Shown one piece after another: positions 51,000-59,330 of a DNA stretch of 64,000 bases. The stretch spans positions 35,211 through 99,210 of the forward strand of contig JBFISM010000002.1 of assembly GCA_041608535.1 (NCBI GenBank), read 5' to 3'. Origin of the DNA: JBFISM01 sp041608535. Its GTDB lineage: Bacteria; Actinomycetota; Acidimicrobiia; Spongiisociales; UBA5794. The notes beneath the pieces were generated by a model. It was given only the letters and a program-made list of their open reading frames with translations, had not been told where the DNA came from and did not search any database. How positions within the stretch are numbered: position 1 is the stretch's first letter; the number at the start of each line of letters is the position of its first letter. The translations under genes were made by a program, and so were the position numbers.

Positions 51000-51159
51000 C
51001 GGGCCGAAGCGCGGCCGGCAGGCCGTTCAGCAGGGTTGGTGGCCGGCGACGCCGCACGCAGTTTCGAGTGCCGGCCGGGACAGACGGTCCCCGAGCGCGG
51101 GCGGCCGACGGTGTCAAGTCCCTGAGAGCCGCCGCAGGAGATGCGTCCCACGGCGTCGA

Positions 51160-52188
51160 ATGAGCGTGGAAGGCCGCTTGCGCAGAATCCTTCGGGTGAC
51201 CCATTACCCGATCAGCCCCGCCTCCGTAGCCTCCGGTGTCGTGCTCCGCTTCCGTCCTGCTGCGAACAATCAACGATCACAGCGGTTACCACCGCTCGGC
51301 GTTGTCGCGCTCGTGCTCATCGCGGCCTGCGCCGGCACGCAGCCGGCGCCCGACGACCGGATCGCCTGCAGCCCCGTCCGTGGAGAGACCCGTTCGATCT
51401 CGGTCGCACCCACCTGGCTCGCGGGTGAGGAGCGGATCTATGAGGTGACCTCCGTTCTCGATCACGGTGATGGTGTCGCGGTGAGCCGGCCGGGCGGGGT
51501 CATCGCCAGACTCCACGTCGATGAGGCGACCCCCGGTGGCTGGACGATGAGGTGGACTGCGGTGCCGCTGGCTGTGTCGCTCGCTCTGTGGCAGATCGAC
51601 GCACCAGGGGTAGCACCGGTTGCCGCGGCGTATCGCTGGGGTCCCGACGTGGGTCGCCCCCGGCTCGACAACGCATTCGAGCTGGGTCTGTGGCTCGGAG
51701 AGGTCATCGACTCGACCCGCTGGAACCTGCCCGAGGAGGCCAGGGTGGGCTTTGATCTGACCACTGCGCATCTCGAGGCCATGACCGCCACTCAGTTCGA
51801 CGTCGTGTTCCTGGAGCCCGCGGCGATGCTGCACGCATTCGAGGGCGTAGAGGTCGCGGTGGCCGACCCGGGGACGGCGGTGCGATCGATCGCCACAGGT
51901 GTCGGGGAGCAGGCGACACGAGCGACCGTCGAGATCGCCGATCTGATCGACGCCAACGATTGTGTGTCGCTCACCATGCGCCGAACCTTCCCGGTGGGAG
52001 ATCGCGCCGATCTTGGGGTGGCGGTCGAGACTGCGGACTCGATCTCGCCGCTGCACGTCGAGCAGACGTTGCTGGCACAATATGACGTGGGCACCAGAAG
52101 GGTCGCCTCCGTCACCCTGACGGAGATCTTCTCGGGCGCCGGTGCCGAGGTCATCAAGACGACGCGCCTGGTCGACCTCACGCCGTGA
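51160..52188 (+). CDS. Putative secreted lipoprotein, last gene of the terpenoid operon
   Basis: About 342 residues from ATG 51160. A hydrophobic stretch ends in LALVLIAAC-like sequence (VALVLIAACAGTQ), with IAAC as the lipobox; GTG 51241 would give a more usual 30-residue signal peptide. The mature part is strand-rich (YEVTSVLDHGDGVAV, RVGFDLTTAHLEAM, ATRATVEIADLIDA) and unrecognised. It follows the cyclase-like gene by 160 bases with no terminator seen, so cotranscription is likely but not certain. Confidence 0.6.
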   Translation: MSVEGRLRRILRVTHYPISPASVASGVVLRFRPAANNQRSQRLPPLGVVALVLIAACAGTQPAPDDRIACSPVRGETRSISVAPTWLAGEERIYEVTSVLDHGDGVAVSRPGGVIARLHVDEATPGGWTMRWTAVPLAVSLALWQIDAPGVAPVAAAYRWGPDVGRPRLDNAFELGLWLGEVIDSTRWNLPEEARVGFDLTTAHLEAMTATQFDVVFLEPAAMLHAFEGVEVAVADPGTAVRSIATGVGEQATRATVEIADLIDANDCVSLTMRRTFPVGDRADLGVAVETADSISPLHVEQTLLAQYDVGTRRVASVTLTEIFSGAGAEVIKTTRLVDLTP

Positions 52189-52243
52189 CGGCCGGCGCGG
52201 ATCGTTGCCCCGGTGCGCCTCGGGGAGCTGCGGTCGGGGGAGC

Positions 52244-53770
52244 TCAGCGCGCGGGGCGCCACCGCGGGTAGCGAGACCGCGGTCCGGCCTCGGCCCAATC
52301 TCGATGATTGCGCACCCAGGAGTTGGCGACGTCGTTGACAGGCAGGTGATCCCACGAGACGTGGGGTCCGAGTTCCATGGCGGCATGGACCGTTCGCCGG
52401 GCCTGCTGCGAAGCGAGAACACGCCGTCGGATGCCGGGGCCATCCCAGCGTTCGGCCACCTCGGCTGCGAACCCAGCAGCGACTTCGGCGTGGTGGGTAT
52501 CGCCGGCCAGGTTCGTGCGTTCGAGCGGATCGGCGACCACGTCGTACAGCAAGGGTGGGTCCGTAGCGCAGTGGATGTATTTGTACCTGCCGCGCCGGAT
52601 CATGAACATCGGGTGAGACGTCATCTCCGCCATGTACTCGGCGCACGTCTCGTCTACACCGTCATGTCCTCCGGAGAGGAGCGGCCAGAGGCTGCGACCC
52701 TCGAGTTCGACTCCATGGACCGGTGGATCACCGCCGGGCGTGGCGAGGTCGAGGAAGGTCGGCACCAGGTCGACGAGCGAGCAGGCGTTGGGGATCCTGT
52801 GGGGGATGATCCCCGGCCCGGCCACTATCAGCGGTACCCGGGCGGCGCGCTCGAAGAAGGACATCTTGAACCAGCACCCCCTGTCGCCGAGCATATCGCC
52901 GTGGTCGCTGGTAACGATCACGATGGTGTCGTCGAGCACGTCGGTCTCTCGTAGTCCGGCGATCAGCTTTCCGATCCAGTCGTCGATGTACGAGACGTTT
53001 GCGTAGTAGGCGCGCCGGGCGTTGCGCGTTTGCTCTTCCGTGTAGCCGACCGTGTCGGCTGCGATGCCGCGCCGGATACGCTGGCTGTGCGGGTCGAGTC
53101 TGTCGACATCGAACGGATCCGGCATGTCGATGTCGACGCCGTCGTACCGATCCCACCAGTCCTGGCGAGCCACATACGGGTCGTGGGGATGGATGAATGA
53201 CACGGCGAGAAAGAAAGGGCGGTCGTCATCGCTGCGGGCCAGGTCGTGAATCTTTCTCCTGGCGGCAAACCCAACTTCCTCGTCGTAGTCGAGCTGGTAG
53301 GTGGTCACCGCCGGGCCGGCCTCGTGGATCACTGCCATGTTGTGGTACCACTTGTCGATCCGCTCGTCGGGGTGATCCCAGTCGGGCGTCCAGGCGAAGT
53401 CTGCGGGGTAGATGTCGGTGGTGAGCCGTTCGTCGAAGCCATGGAGCTGGTCGGGCCCGACGAAGTGCATCTTTCCCGATACCGAAGTCTGGTAACCCGA
53501 CAGCCGTAGGTAATGCGCCAGTGTCGGTGTCGACGCCGGGAGCTCGGTTGCGTTGTCCCATGCCTCGAGTGCCGAGACGGACCGTCCGGTGAGGAACGCT
53601 GCCCGAGATGGTGCGCACAGCGGCGATGGTGCATAGGCGGCGTCGAATGTCGCCCCTCGCTCTGCGAGCGCATCGAGGTGCGGTGTTCGCACGATCGGGT
53701 GTCCGTAGGCACCGGTGAAGTGCGGCGCCAGCTGGTCGGCCATGATGAGCAGCACGTTGGGCGCATCCAT
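52244..53770 (-). CDS. Sulfatase of the arylsulfatase/choline-sulfatase family
   Basis: 508 residues. NVLLIMADQLAPH begins the sulfatase fold, and SPLCAPSRAAFLTGR holds the CxPSR signature whose cysteine is oxidised to formylglycine. FIHPHDPY, TIVIVTSDHGDMLGDRG and the C-terminal region complete it. The length and the GCWFKMSFFERAARVPLIVAGPGI segment resemble choline sulfatase BetC. It hydrolyses a sulfate ester, probably in the cytoplasm since no signal peptide is seen. TACCGT six bases before the ATG suggests a leaderless mRNA. No formylglycine-generating enzyme gene is nearby. Confidence 0.87.
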   Translation of the reverse strand: MDAPNVLLIMADQLAPHFTGAYGHPIVRTPHLDALAERGATFDAAYAPSPLCAPSRAAFLTGRSVSALEAWDNATELPASTPTLAHYLRLSGYQTSVSGKMHFVGPDQLHGFDERLTTDIYPADFAWTPDWDHPDERIDKWYHNMAVIHEAGPAVTTYQLDYDEEVGFAARRKIHDLARSDDDRPFFLAVSFIHPHDPYVARQDWWDRYDGVDIDMPDPFDVDRLDPHSQRIRRGIAADTVGYTEEQTRNARRAYYANVSYIDDWIGKLIAGLRETDVLDDTIVIVTSDHGDMLGDRGCWFKMSFFERAARVPLIVAGPGIIPHRIPNACSLVDLVPTFLDLATPGGDPPVHGVELEGRSLWPLLSGGHDGVDETCAEYMAEMTSHPMFMIRRGRYKYIHCATDPPLLYDVVADPLERTNLAGDTHHAEVAAGFAAEVAERWDGPGIRRRVLASQQARRTVHAAMELGPHVSWDHLPVNDVANSWVRNHRDWAEAGPRSRYPRWRPAR

Positions 53771-53776
53771 GGCCGG

Positions 53777-53782
53777 ACGGTA
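53777..53782 (-). promoter_or_regulatory. -10 element for a leaderless transcript of the sulfatase gene
   Basis: TACCGT (TANNNT) is six bases before the ATG at 53770, with no ribosome site between. Confidence 0.4.
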
Positions 53783-53787
53783 CCGGC

Positions 53788-54897
53788 TCAGCCGGTGCGA
53801 CGACGGATCACGACGAGTTGATCGGCGGCGGACTCGGCACCCCATACCTCGCCCGGCCGGCCGAGGATCTGGCGCACGTTGCTCGGATTGGACGGCAAAG
53901 GAAAGGTGGCAAACGTTTCCGACGTCGGGTCGAAGCGATGGATGGCGTTCCCGCCGAAATCGCTCACCCAGACCGTGTCGGTCTCGTCGACGTACACGGC
54001 ATAGGCCTGGGGTGCATCTCCGGGTAACGGCCATGTGTCCCAGGTCTGTGTCTCCGGCTGGTAACGGCTGAGCTGTCCCGAGTTCCACTCGCTCACCCAG
54101 ATCGCCCCTGTCGAGTCCGCCCACACCCGGCGCGCCCCCTGCTTGGGCGTGGGAGGGTCCAGCACGGTGACCGAGCCGTCGGGTGCGATCAGTCCTACGT
54201 AGCTCCCGGCCAGCGAGGCGAAGTAGACCGTGCCGAGGGGGGTGGCGGTGATTCCGTACGGTCCCTCACCGCGCGGTGAGTCGAATACCTCCATGTCCCC
54301 GCTGTGCGGGTCGAGCACACCATGGATCCCGTTCTGGCCGGTGAACCAGAGACGGCCGTCTCCGGCAAAGGCGGCGGTGTTGAGATTGGCGTCGGGCCGG
54401 TCGGCCGGCAGGGAGAAGACCGTGACCGCATCTGTGGCACTGTCGACCCGGATGATGGCGTTGCGGCCGCCATCGGTGACCCAGGCATCACCGTTGCCGT
54501 CGACGATCACACCATGGGGACGGGAGCCGCCACCGAGCGGTATCAGGCGGGTGTCGCCGGTCGCCGGGTCGAGCCAGCCGAGATGCCCGGAGCCCTGTGC
54601 GGTGAACCACACGCCGCCGTTGGTTGCCGGGGCAACATCGTGTGGACGGGAACCCGCCGGTACCGGGAAAGCTGCCAGCTCCAGCTCGTCGACCGGGATC
54701 GCCTGGATCGCAGTGGTGGTCGTCGGCGGCGGCATGCTCGTGGGAAGCGTGGCCGTTGTTGGACCAGCGGAGGTTGGAGGCGCCGTCGTTGCTGGAGCCA
54801 CGCTCGTTACCGGTGTGGTGGTGGCTACTACATCCTCTGGTGGAGCCGTTGTCGCGTCGGGGGTTGCCGTCGAGCACGCCGATACGAGCAGCATCAT
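53788..54897 (-). CDS. Virginiamycin B lyase-like (Vgb/NHL) beta-propeller lipoprotein
   Basis: 369 residues from ATG 54897. A propeller of repeated strands follows a Thr/Ala/Pro-rich linker: SRPHDVAPATNGGVWFTAQG, RPHGVIVDGNGDAWVTDGG, PYGITATPLGTVYFASLAG, and so on. This is the Vgb/streptogramin-lyase-like repeat, whose WFT and WVTD turns are typical. The N-terminus MMLLVSACS holds a lipobox Cys at residue 8 but is too short for a signal peptide. An in-frame ATC at 54936, six bases after a TAACTT element, would add GHCTRRRHSIAA and restore a full signal; see the findings. Substrate unknown. Confidence 0.75.
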   Translation of the reverse strand: MMLLVSACSTATPDATTAPPEDVVATTTPVTSVAPATTAPPTSAGPTTATLPTSMPPPTTTTAIQAIPVDELELAAFPVPAGSRPHDVAPATNGGVWFTAQGSGHLGWLDPATGDTRLIPLGGGSRPHGVIVDGNGDAWVTDGGRNAIIRVDSATDAVTVFSLPADRPDANLNTAAFAGDGRLWFTGQNGIHGVLDPHSGDMEVFDSPRGEGPYGITATPLGTVYFASLAGSYVGLIAPDGSVTVLDPPTPKQGARRVWADSTGAIWVSEWNSGQLSRYQPETQTWDTWPLPGDAPQAYAVYVDETDTVWVSDFGGNAIHRFDPTSETFATFPLPSNPSNVRQILGRPGEVWGAESAADQLVVIRRRTG

Positions 54898-54986
54898 CGC
54901 TGCGATCGAGTGGCGGCGTCGAGTGCAGTGGCCGATGGAACGAAGTTACTCCAGCGATGCGGGTGGCCGCCCTCAGGGGCGAACAC

Positions 54987-56432
54987 TCAACAGGGTGGAC
55001 TGCTGAAGTGATGGCACGGCACGAGGCTCTGGCTCATGCCGTCGGCGCCATTCGTATAGCTGAGACTGATCAGGGTCTGGGCGAACTTGGATATGGGTCG
55101 ACTGTCGGTGACGCGCACCGCGAGCCGAGCACACCCCGTGGTCGTTGGGGGGCGAACAACGACGATCTCTCCACTTTCCGGGTTGATCGACACCGGCCAG
55201 TCATTCTCGACGAGGGCGACGAAGGCCGTATCGCTTCTGCAGGATCCGTCCGACCAATCGACTCGTTCGATGGCGAAGCGAAGGGTGTCTTCATCTGCAT
55301 CTTGTGCCTCCACGGAAACCACCGTTTCTCCCGCCTGGGTCGCGACGTCGATCGGGTTCACTTGGACCGGCGAAATGATGACTGGTGCGGAATTGGGGAG
55401 AGTCACGGTGACTCTGAAGTCGAGAATGTTCAGGATGTTGTTCGACGAGTCTCTCTCTTCGGCGGACAGCTGATACGTGCCTGGTTCCAACGCTCCTGCA
55501 ACCTGCAGAGTCTTGTCCTCGATGCGGAAGGATTCGATGCTCCCCACCAGTTCGTAGTGGTCTCCGTTCCCGAGGACGGCGACGATGGTCTCAGGCGGGG
55601 TGCCGACGGGCACGATCAAGTCGAGGATCGACGTCGGCGGATGATTCTCCGCGTCCACAACCACCTCGACCAGGATCTTGGTTTCCTCTGCTGGTGGCTC
55701 ACCGTCGATTCTGGCCTCGATGAGGCTGACTTCCACGTCGTATGGCATTCCCGGTTCGAGGGGAGATCGGATGCGAAGTATCCCCGTTGCTGCGTCGATC
55801 GAGAACGGACCATGTGGGTCGTCGATACGGAAGGTGACGTCATCGTTGTCGACGTCGGTTGCGACAACCCGACCTATGGGAGCTCCCAGAGGCAGTGACG
55901 CGCCCACGAAGAGCTTTGGATGTCCCGAGGCGCTCGAGGTTTCATCGGCCGGTGAGTCGAGGTGGTTGGAACAGAGATGTATGTCGTCTGTTTCCACGGA
56001 CGAGGGGACTGTCGTGCCGTTGGGGCAGACGACCATGGAAACCGCGGTCTCAGCCGCCTCCTCTGCCGGGCTGTCGGCGGCGCCGGTGGCCGACTCGTCG
56101 AGCATGGCGCCGGTGAAGTCGGCGCCTGCGATTCTGGCACCGGCGAGGTCGGCCCCTCGAAGATCCGCACGTCTGAGCGTTGCGTTCACCAGGTTCGCAT
56201 CCCGCATGACGACACCTCGCATGTTGGCGCCGGTCAGGATCGCTCCCTCCAGCGTCGCCTCGGTCAGGTCGGCATCGCGTAGGTTTGCAGAGGACAGATT
56301 GGCGCCGTTCAGGTCGGCGCGTTCTAGATCCGCACTGGCCAGTTCGATTCCGGTCATTTCAGCACCGGTGAGCTTCACGTCCTCCATGTTCGAGAAGGAG
56401 AAGTCGAACGGCGGATCGTGAGCCAGGTGCAT
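54987..56432 (-). CDS. Pentapeptide-repeat protein with cadherin-like domains
   Basis: 481 residues. Residues about 10-115 are pentapeptide repeats of the A(D/N)Lxx type (LERADLNGANLSSANLRDAD and on), which form a right-handed beta-helix. After an acidic linker come two or three Ig-like/cadherin-like units with VDNDDVTFRIDDPHGPFSID, TGILRIRSPLEPG and DADEDTLRFAIE. Calcium-binding DxND motifs point to an extracellular location. There is no signal peptide in this frame: the membrane helices are in an overlapping upstream frame (56375-57010) that already has pentapeptide-like sequence at its end. It is most likely the second half of a split gene. Confidence 0.7.
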   Translation of the reverse strand: MHLAHDPPFDFSFSNMEDVKLTGAEMTGIELASADLERADLNGANLSSANLRDADLTEATLEGAILTGANMRGVVMRDANLVNATLRRADLRGADLAGARIAGADFTGAMLDESATGAADSPAEEAAETAVSMVVCPNGTTVPSSVETDDIHLCSNHLDSPADETSSASGHPKLFVGASLPLGAPIGRVVATDVDNDDVTFRIDDPHGPFSIDAATGILRIRSPLEPGMPYDVEVSLIEARIDGEPPAEETKILVEVVVDAENHPPTSILDLIVPVGTPPETIVAVLGNGDHYELVGSIESFRIEDKTLQVAGALEPGTYQLSAEERDSSNNILNILDFRVTVTLPNSAPVIISPVQVNPIDVATQAGETVVSVEAQDADEDTLRFAIERVDWSDGSCRSDTAFVALVENDWPVSINPESGEIVVVRPPTTTGCARLAVRVTDSRPISKFAQTLISLSYTNGADGMSQSLVPCHHFSSPPC

Positions 56433-57010
56433 CGACTGAGCTCGAACTGCGAGAAATCCTGGCCGCGAAAGATCAGTTGGCCGCGCGTGTTGATTGCAGA
56501 CCTCAGCTCAGCTTCGCGAACGGATCGGTCCCGCTCGTCGAAAACGTCTGCCAGCACCAAGTTGATCACGAAGGCGGCTCCAGCAAGCACCACACCCGTG
56601 ACCAATGCAAGGCCGATCTCGTTGGTGAGGTCGGCCTTGAGCCGTCTGGGAAAGACCAGCAGCATCAACGCGGCGATGGCCACGACCGCAAGGAGGAGCG
56701 TGGCCCACGGCATTCGCCCGCTCACGGGTCCAACGCGCCATATGACGGCCACGAACGCGAAGGGCATGCCGACGACGACAGCCAGTGCGAGCTCACGCCT
56801 GAGTCTGAGGGTGTCCGAGCTACGGGATCGCGCATGAGCGATGAGCGTGACGACCAGTACCAGCAGGAGGCTGAAGCCGACTCGCTGGCGCCCTGCCGAG
56901 AACGCCAGCGAAGCCAGGGTCAGCAATACGATTTCGACACTTGGCCACGTCAGCGAGAGGTTCGTCTGACTCGTCCGGTCGTGTCTGGGAGCTTCGTCTA
57001 GGCAGGCCAC
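56375..57010 (-). CDS. Membrane protein of four helices, probable N-terminal half of the pentapeptide-repeat protein
   Basis: 211 residues from GTG 57010 (GAGGAG upstream). Helices lie at about 26-55, 75-95, 100-120 and 130-155. A cytoplasmic or periplasmic segment follows: FDERDRSVREAELRSAINTRG and LIFRGQDFSQFELS. The last part looks like a pentapeptide start. The reading frame then runs 58 bases past the first codon of the pentapeptide gene and ends in an unrelated-looking RSTSPSRTWRT tail. A single frameshift around 56430 would fuse it to the next frame into one protein of about 670 residues. Confidence 0.6.
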   Translation of the reverse strand: MACLDEAPRHDRTSQTNLSLTWPSVEIVLLTLASLAFSAGRQRVGFSLLLVLVVTLIAHARSRSSDTLRLRRELALAVVVGMPFAFVAVIWRVGPVSGRMPWATLLLAVVAIAALMLLVFPRRLKADLTNEIGLALVTGVVLAGAAFVINLVLADVFDERDRSVREAELRSAINTRGQLIFRGQDFSQFELSRCTWLTIRRSTSPSRTWRT

Positions 57011-57165
57011 GGCGGAGTCTCCTCGTCTACATGTGAGACGCAGCGCCAGCGACGTAGATACGTGTTCTCCCCGGAGGTGCCTCTGCGCCGGGTACGTTCC
57101 CTCGCTCCCTCACCCAGCCGGTGGGATGTGCTCGGCACCGGCTCCCTTCGGACCGGGAGAACCCG

Positions 57166-57981
57166 TCAGCGGCCGTGTTTCCAGTAGCCGCGGACGGTCG
57201 CATCGCTGCGGGCCATGGTCAGTTCGTCGAAGAGGTGACGGCGGATGCGGTGCATCGAGGCCGCCTCCCCGGCTGCCCACACGCGCGTTCCCGGTCGTAT
57301 CGAGGTGGCGGTCACCGCAGGGACCAGAGCGCTGCCCGGCGGATCGTCCTCATCCAGCACCACCCACTGGACGGTCTGGTTTGGGTGCTGAGGCAGCTCC
57401 TGTTCGGCGTCGGGTGCGACGATCTCGATGATGACGACTGCGGGGACGGTGTGCGGTAGGTGCTCGAGCAGCTGGCTGATGGCGGGAATCGCCGTCTGAT
57501 CACCGGCGAGTAGGTAGCCAGAGGCCGCGTCGTCGATCTGGTAGCCGCGTCCGGTGCCGGACACCGCGGCCCGGTCGCCGCTCTCGGCTCGCCGTACCCA
57601 ATCCGACGTCGCTCCCAACTCGTGGAGAACGATGTCGAGATCCAGCTCGGGCCCATCGGGCCGCAGATACCGGGGCGTGAAGGTGCGGATGATCGGCCGA
57701 TCGCCACCGGCGAGCAGAAACTCATTGCCGTTCCAAGTGGGGATGACGAGATCGTCGGTTCCGGGCGACGGAATGAGCAGCCGCACGCTCGCTGCCGGTG
57801 CGGGGATTTCGAGCCCGTCCAAGTCCGGGCCGGTGAGTGTGACCCGGGCCATGTGCGGGCTCAGCATCGTGATCGTGCGCACCGAAACGCGCCGAAAGCG
57901 CGGGGGCTGGCGACGGATCGGCACGGACGGTCGGTCGCTCTCCGGCTGGGTCACAGACCCATGATGGTCGCAACGACCCAT
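57166..57981 (-). CDS. Siderophore-interacting protein (FAD-linked ferric reductase)
   Basis: 271 residues of the SIP/ViuB family. Markers are MLSPHMARVTLTGPDLDGLE at the flavin domain, IIRTFTPRYL (the R-x-Y/F-T FAD-binding motif), GYLLAGDQTAIPAISQLLE, WAAGEAASMHRIRRHLFDE and the C-terminal VRGYWKHGR. It reduces ferric siderophores in the cytoplasm to release iron. The heme/siderophore importer at 31.8-34.7 kb is a possible partner but not linked. The ATG at 57981 gives a short N-terminus; a GTG nine codons later is possible. Confidence 0.88.
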   Translation of the reverse strand: MGRCDHHGSVTQPESDRPSVPIRRQPPRFRRVSVRTITMLSPHMARVTLTGPDLDGLEIPAPAASVRLLIPSPGTDDLVIPTWNGNEFLLAGGDRPIIRTFTPRYLRPDGPELDLDIVLHELGATSDWVRRAESGDRAAVSGTGRGYQIDDAASGYLLAGDQTAIPAISQLLEHLPHTVPAVVIIEIVAPDAEQELPQHPNQTVQWVVLDEDDPPGSALVPAVTATSIRPGTRVWAAGEAASMHRIRRHLFDELTMARSDATVRGYWKHGR

Positions 57982-58236
57982 GCCCGGCGCACGGGGGAGC
58001 GCAGCCGGCAGCGGCCGTGCGGCGAGGTTCACACAGGAGGTGCTTCTGGCAACCCCTGCCCACCGGCTGCAGTGCACGGATCGTGGCCACAGCGGCAGCT
58101 CATCTCGGGGGTTGCATCGTGTGGCGGAGTCCGGCATTCCGGGGCGCAATAGCCAACCGTCTCGTCGACGAGGCAGGTGCACGGCGGATGAGCGCAGATC
58201 ATGTGTCCTCCAGGAAGTCGGGTCGGTGGTGCTGAT

Positions 58237-58578
58237 TCAGCGCCGGCCCTTCCTACCGTCGACGGCGCGTTCGAGTTCGGCCTTGTTCATTCGCGAGCGG
58301 CCGGCGATGTTGAGATCCTTGGCTTCCTCGTACAGCTGGTCGTACGTCCGGCCCTGAGCACCGCGATGCGAACGCAGCCCACCCCGCCGGCTCGACGAGA
58401 TGTCCGTGATGGACAGCTTCGAGCTCTCCTTGGCCTCGCCGGCCCGAGCGCGCTCTTTGTTAACCGTCCTGGCTGCGATCTCCTCAGCCGTGTCCTCCTC
58501 CTCTCCTCGTTCGAGGAGGCTCTCCTTGATGTGCTCGTACTGGCGTTCTCGTTTCGGGCTCCACCCTGGCTGGGGCAT
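58237..58578 (-). CDS. Small basic Rho-N/plasmid-stabilisation-like protein, stress-type
   Basis: 113 residues. PKRERQYEHIKESLLERG is followed by TAEEIAARTVNKERARAGE and a C-terminal Rho-N-like motif, YEEAKDLNIAGRSRMNKAELERAV. The family is common in actinobacteria and proteobacteria and is often called plasmid stabilisation protein without proof. Strongly charged, soluble and probably nucleic-acid binding. GGAGG precedes the ATG. A SigB-type promoter at 58603-58627 stands right upstream, so stress-induced expression is likely. Confidence 0.78.
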   Translation of the reverse strand: MPQPGWSPKRERQYEHIKESLLERGEEEDTAEEIAARTVNKERARAGEAKESSKLSITDISSSRRGGLRSHRGAQGRTYDQLYEEAKDLNIAGRSRMNKAELERAVDGRKGRR

Positions 58579-58602
58579 GGCGCCTCCTTTCACACCGCGT
58601 CC

Positions 58603-58627
58603 GTACCCCGAGGGCTCGCGGGTCAAC
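58603..58627 (-). promoter_or_regulatory. SigB/SigF-type promoter of the Rho-N-like gene
   Basis: On the reverse strand GTTG and GGGTAC are 15 bases apart, one mismatch from GTTT-N14-16-GGGTAT. The gene starts about 20 bases downstream of the predicted start site. Confidence 0.55.
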
Positions 58628-58658
58628 CACGGTTTCTGGCTGCCGCGGGCTGAAATCT

Positions 58659-58684
58659 GTTTGGGATGGGAAGGCGATGGGTAC
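58659..58684 (+). promoter_or_regulatory. SigB/SigF-type promoter of the coiled-coil lipoprotein gene
   Basis: GTTT and GGGTAC are separated by 16 bases. It lies about 95 bases before the ATG and back to back with the reverse-strand SigB-type promoter, 31 bases apart between their -35 elements. Confidence 0.6.
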
Positions 58685-58779
58685 GCCTAGCAGTCTTCCG
58701 TTCTGTGGGCGGCGAACTCGGCCAACGGTGGTCGAGGTCCAGGACGGCTATTCAGCCAAACCAGAGAAAGGAACCCCTC

Positions 58780-59220
58780 ATGAGGACTCTGTCATGGAGG
58801 ACCACCGTTCTTGCGCTCGTTCTCGCCTTCAGCGGTCTGCTCGCGGCCTGCGATTCCGGATCGGACAACGATGTCACTACCACGTCGGGTCTCGACGATC
58901 CGGTGGCCACGACCAACGCGGAGGACGAGAGCTTCGAGGATTCGTTGGCCGATCTGCAAAGCCAGATGGCGGCGCTGGCCGAGGACATCGAGAACTCGGA
59001 GGCCGCAGACGAGCTCGGTGATGCGTGGGCAGAGCTGCAGGCGGAGGTCGCCGAAGCAACGACGGCCCTGACCAGTGGTGCTGCCTTCGACACGACGGAG
59101 CTGCAGCAAGGCATCGATGCGTTCGAGGATCAGCTCGACACCATGGGTGGCGAGGCAGGTGACGAGCTGCAGTCCGCGTGGGCTGAAGTGCGTTCGACCT
59201 TGGAAGACCTCGTCTCCTGA
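58780..59220 (+). CDS. Small acidic lipoprotein with a coiled coil
   Basis: 146 residues. MRTLSWRTTVLALVLAFSGL is the signal and LLAAC the lipobox; a Thr-rich linker follows. The rest is acidic and heptad-like (DSLADLQSQMAALAEDIENS, ELGDAWAELQAEVAEATTAL), likely a long helix at the outer membrane face. No enzymatic motif is seen. AAAGGAAC lies before the ATG. A SigB-type promoter upstream suggests stress induction. A 12-bp hairpin follows. Confidence 0.72.
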   Translation: MRTLSWRTTVLALVLAFSGLLAACDSGSDNDVTTTSGLDDPVATTNAEDESFEDSLADLQSQMAALAEDIENSEAADELGDAWAELQAEVAEATTALTSGAAFDTTELQQGIDAFEDQLDTMGGEAGDELQSAWAEVRSTLEDLVS

Positions 59221-59244
59221 CTCTGAGATATTCCTGATCGACGG

Positions 59245-59282
59245 GAGCCGCACCGCTCTGCCCTCCCGGGGCGGTGCGGCTC
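59245..59282. terminator. Bidirectional hairpin terminator between convergent genes
   Basis: GAGCCGCACCGC and GCGGTGCGGCTC pair perfectly over 12 bases around a 14-base loop, between the lipoprotein stop and the stop of the transporter-HEAT gene. It can serve both strands. Confidence 0.7.
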
Positions 59283-59330
59283 TCGTCTCCTCCTTGGCCG
59301 GTCGGCCGTCGTCTCTGCGAAGTTGTCTTC

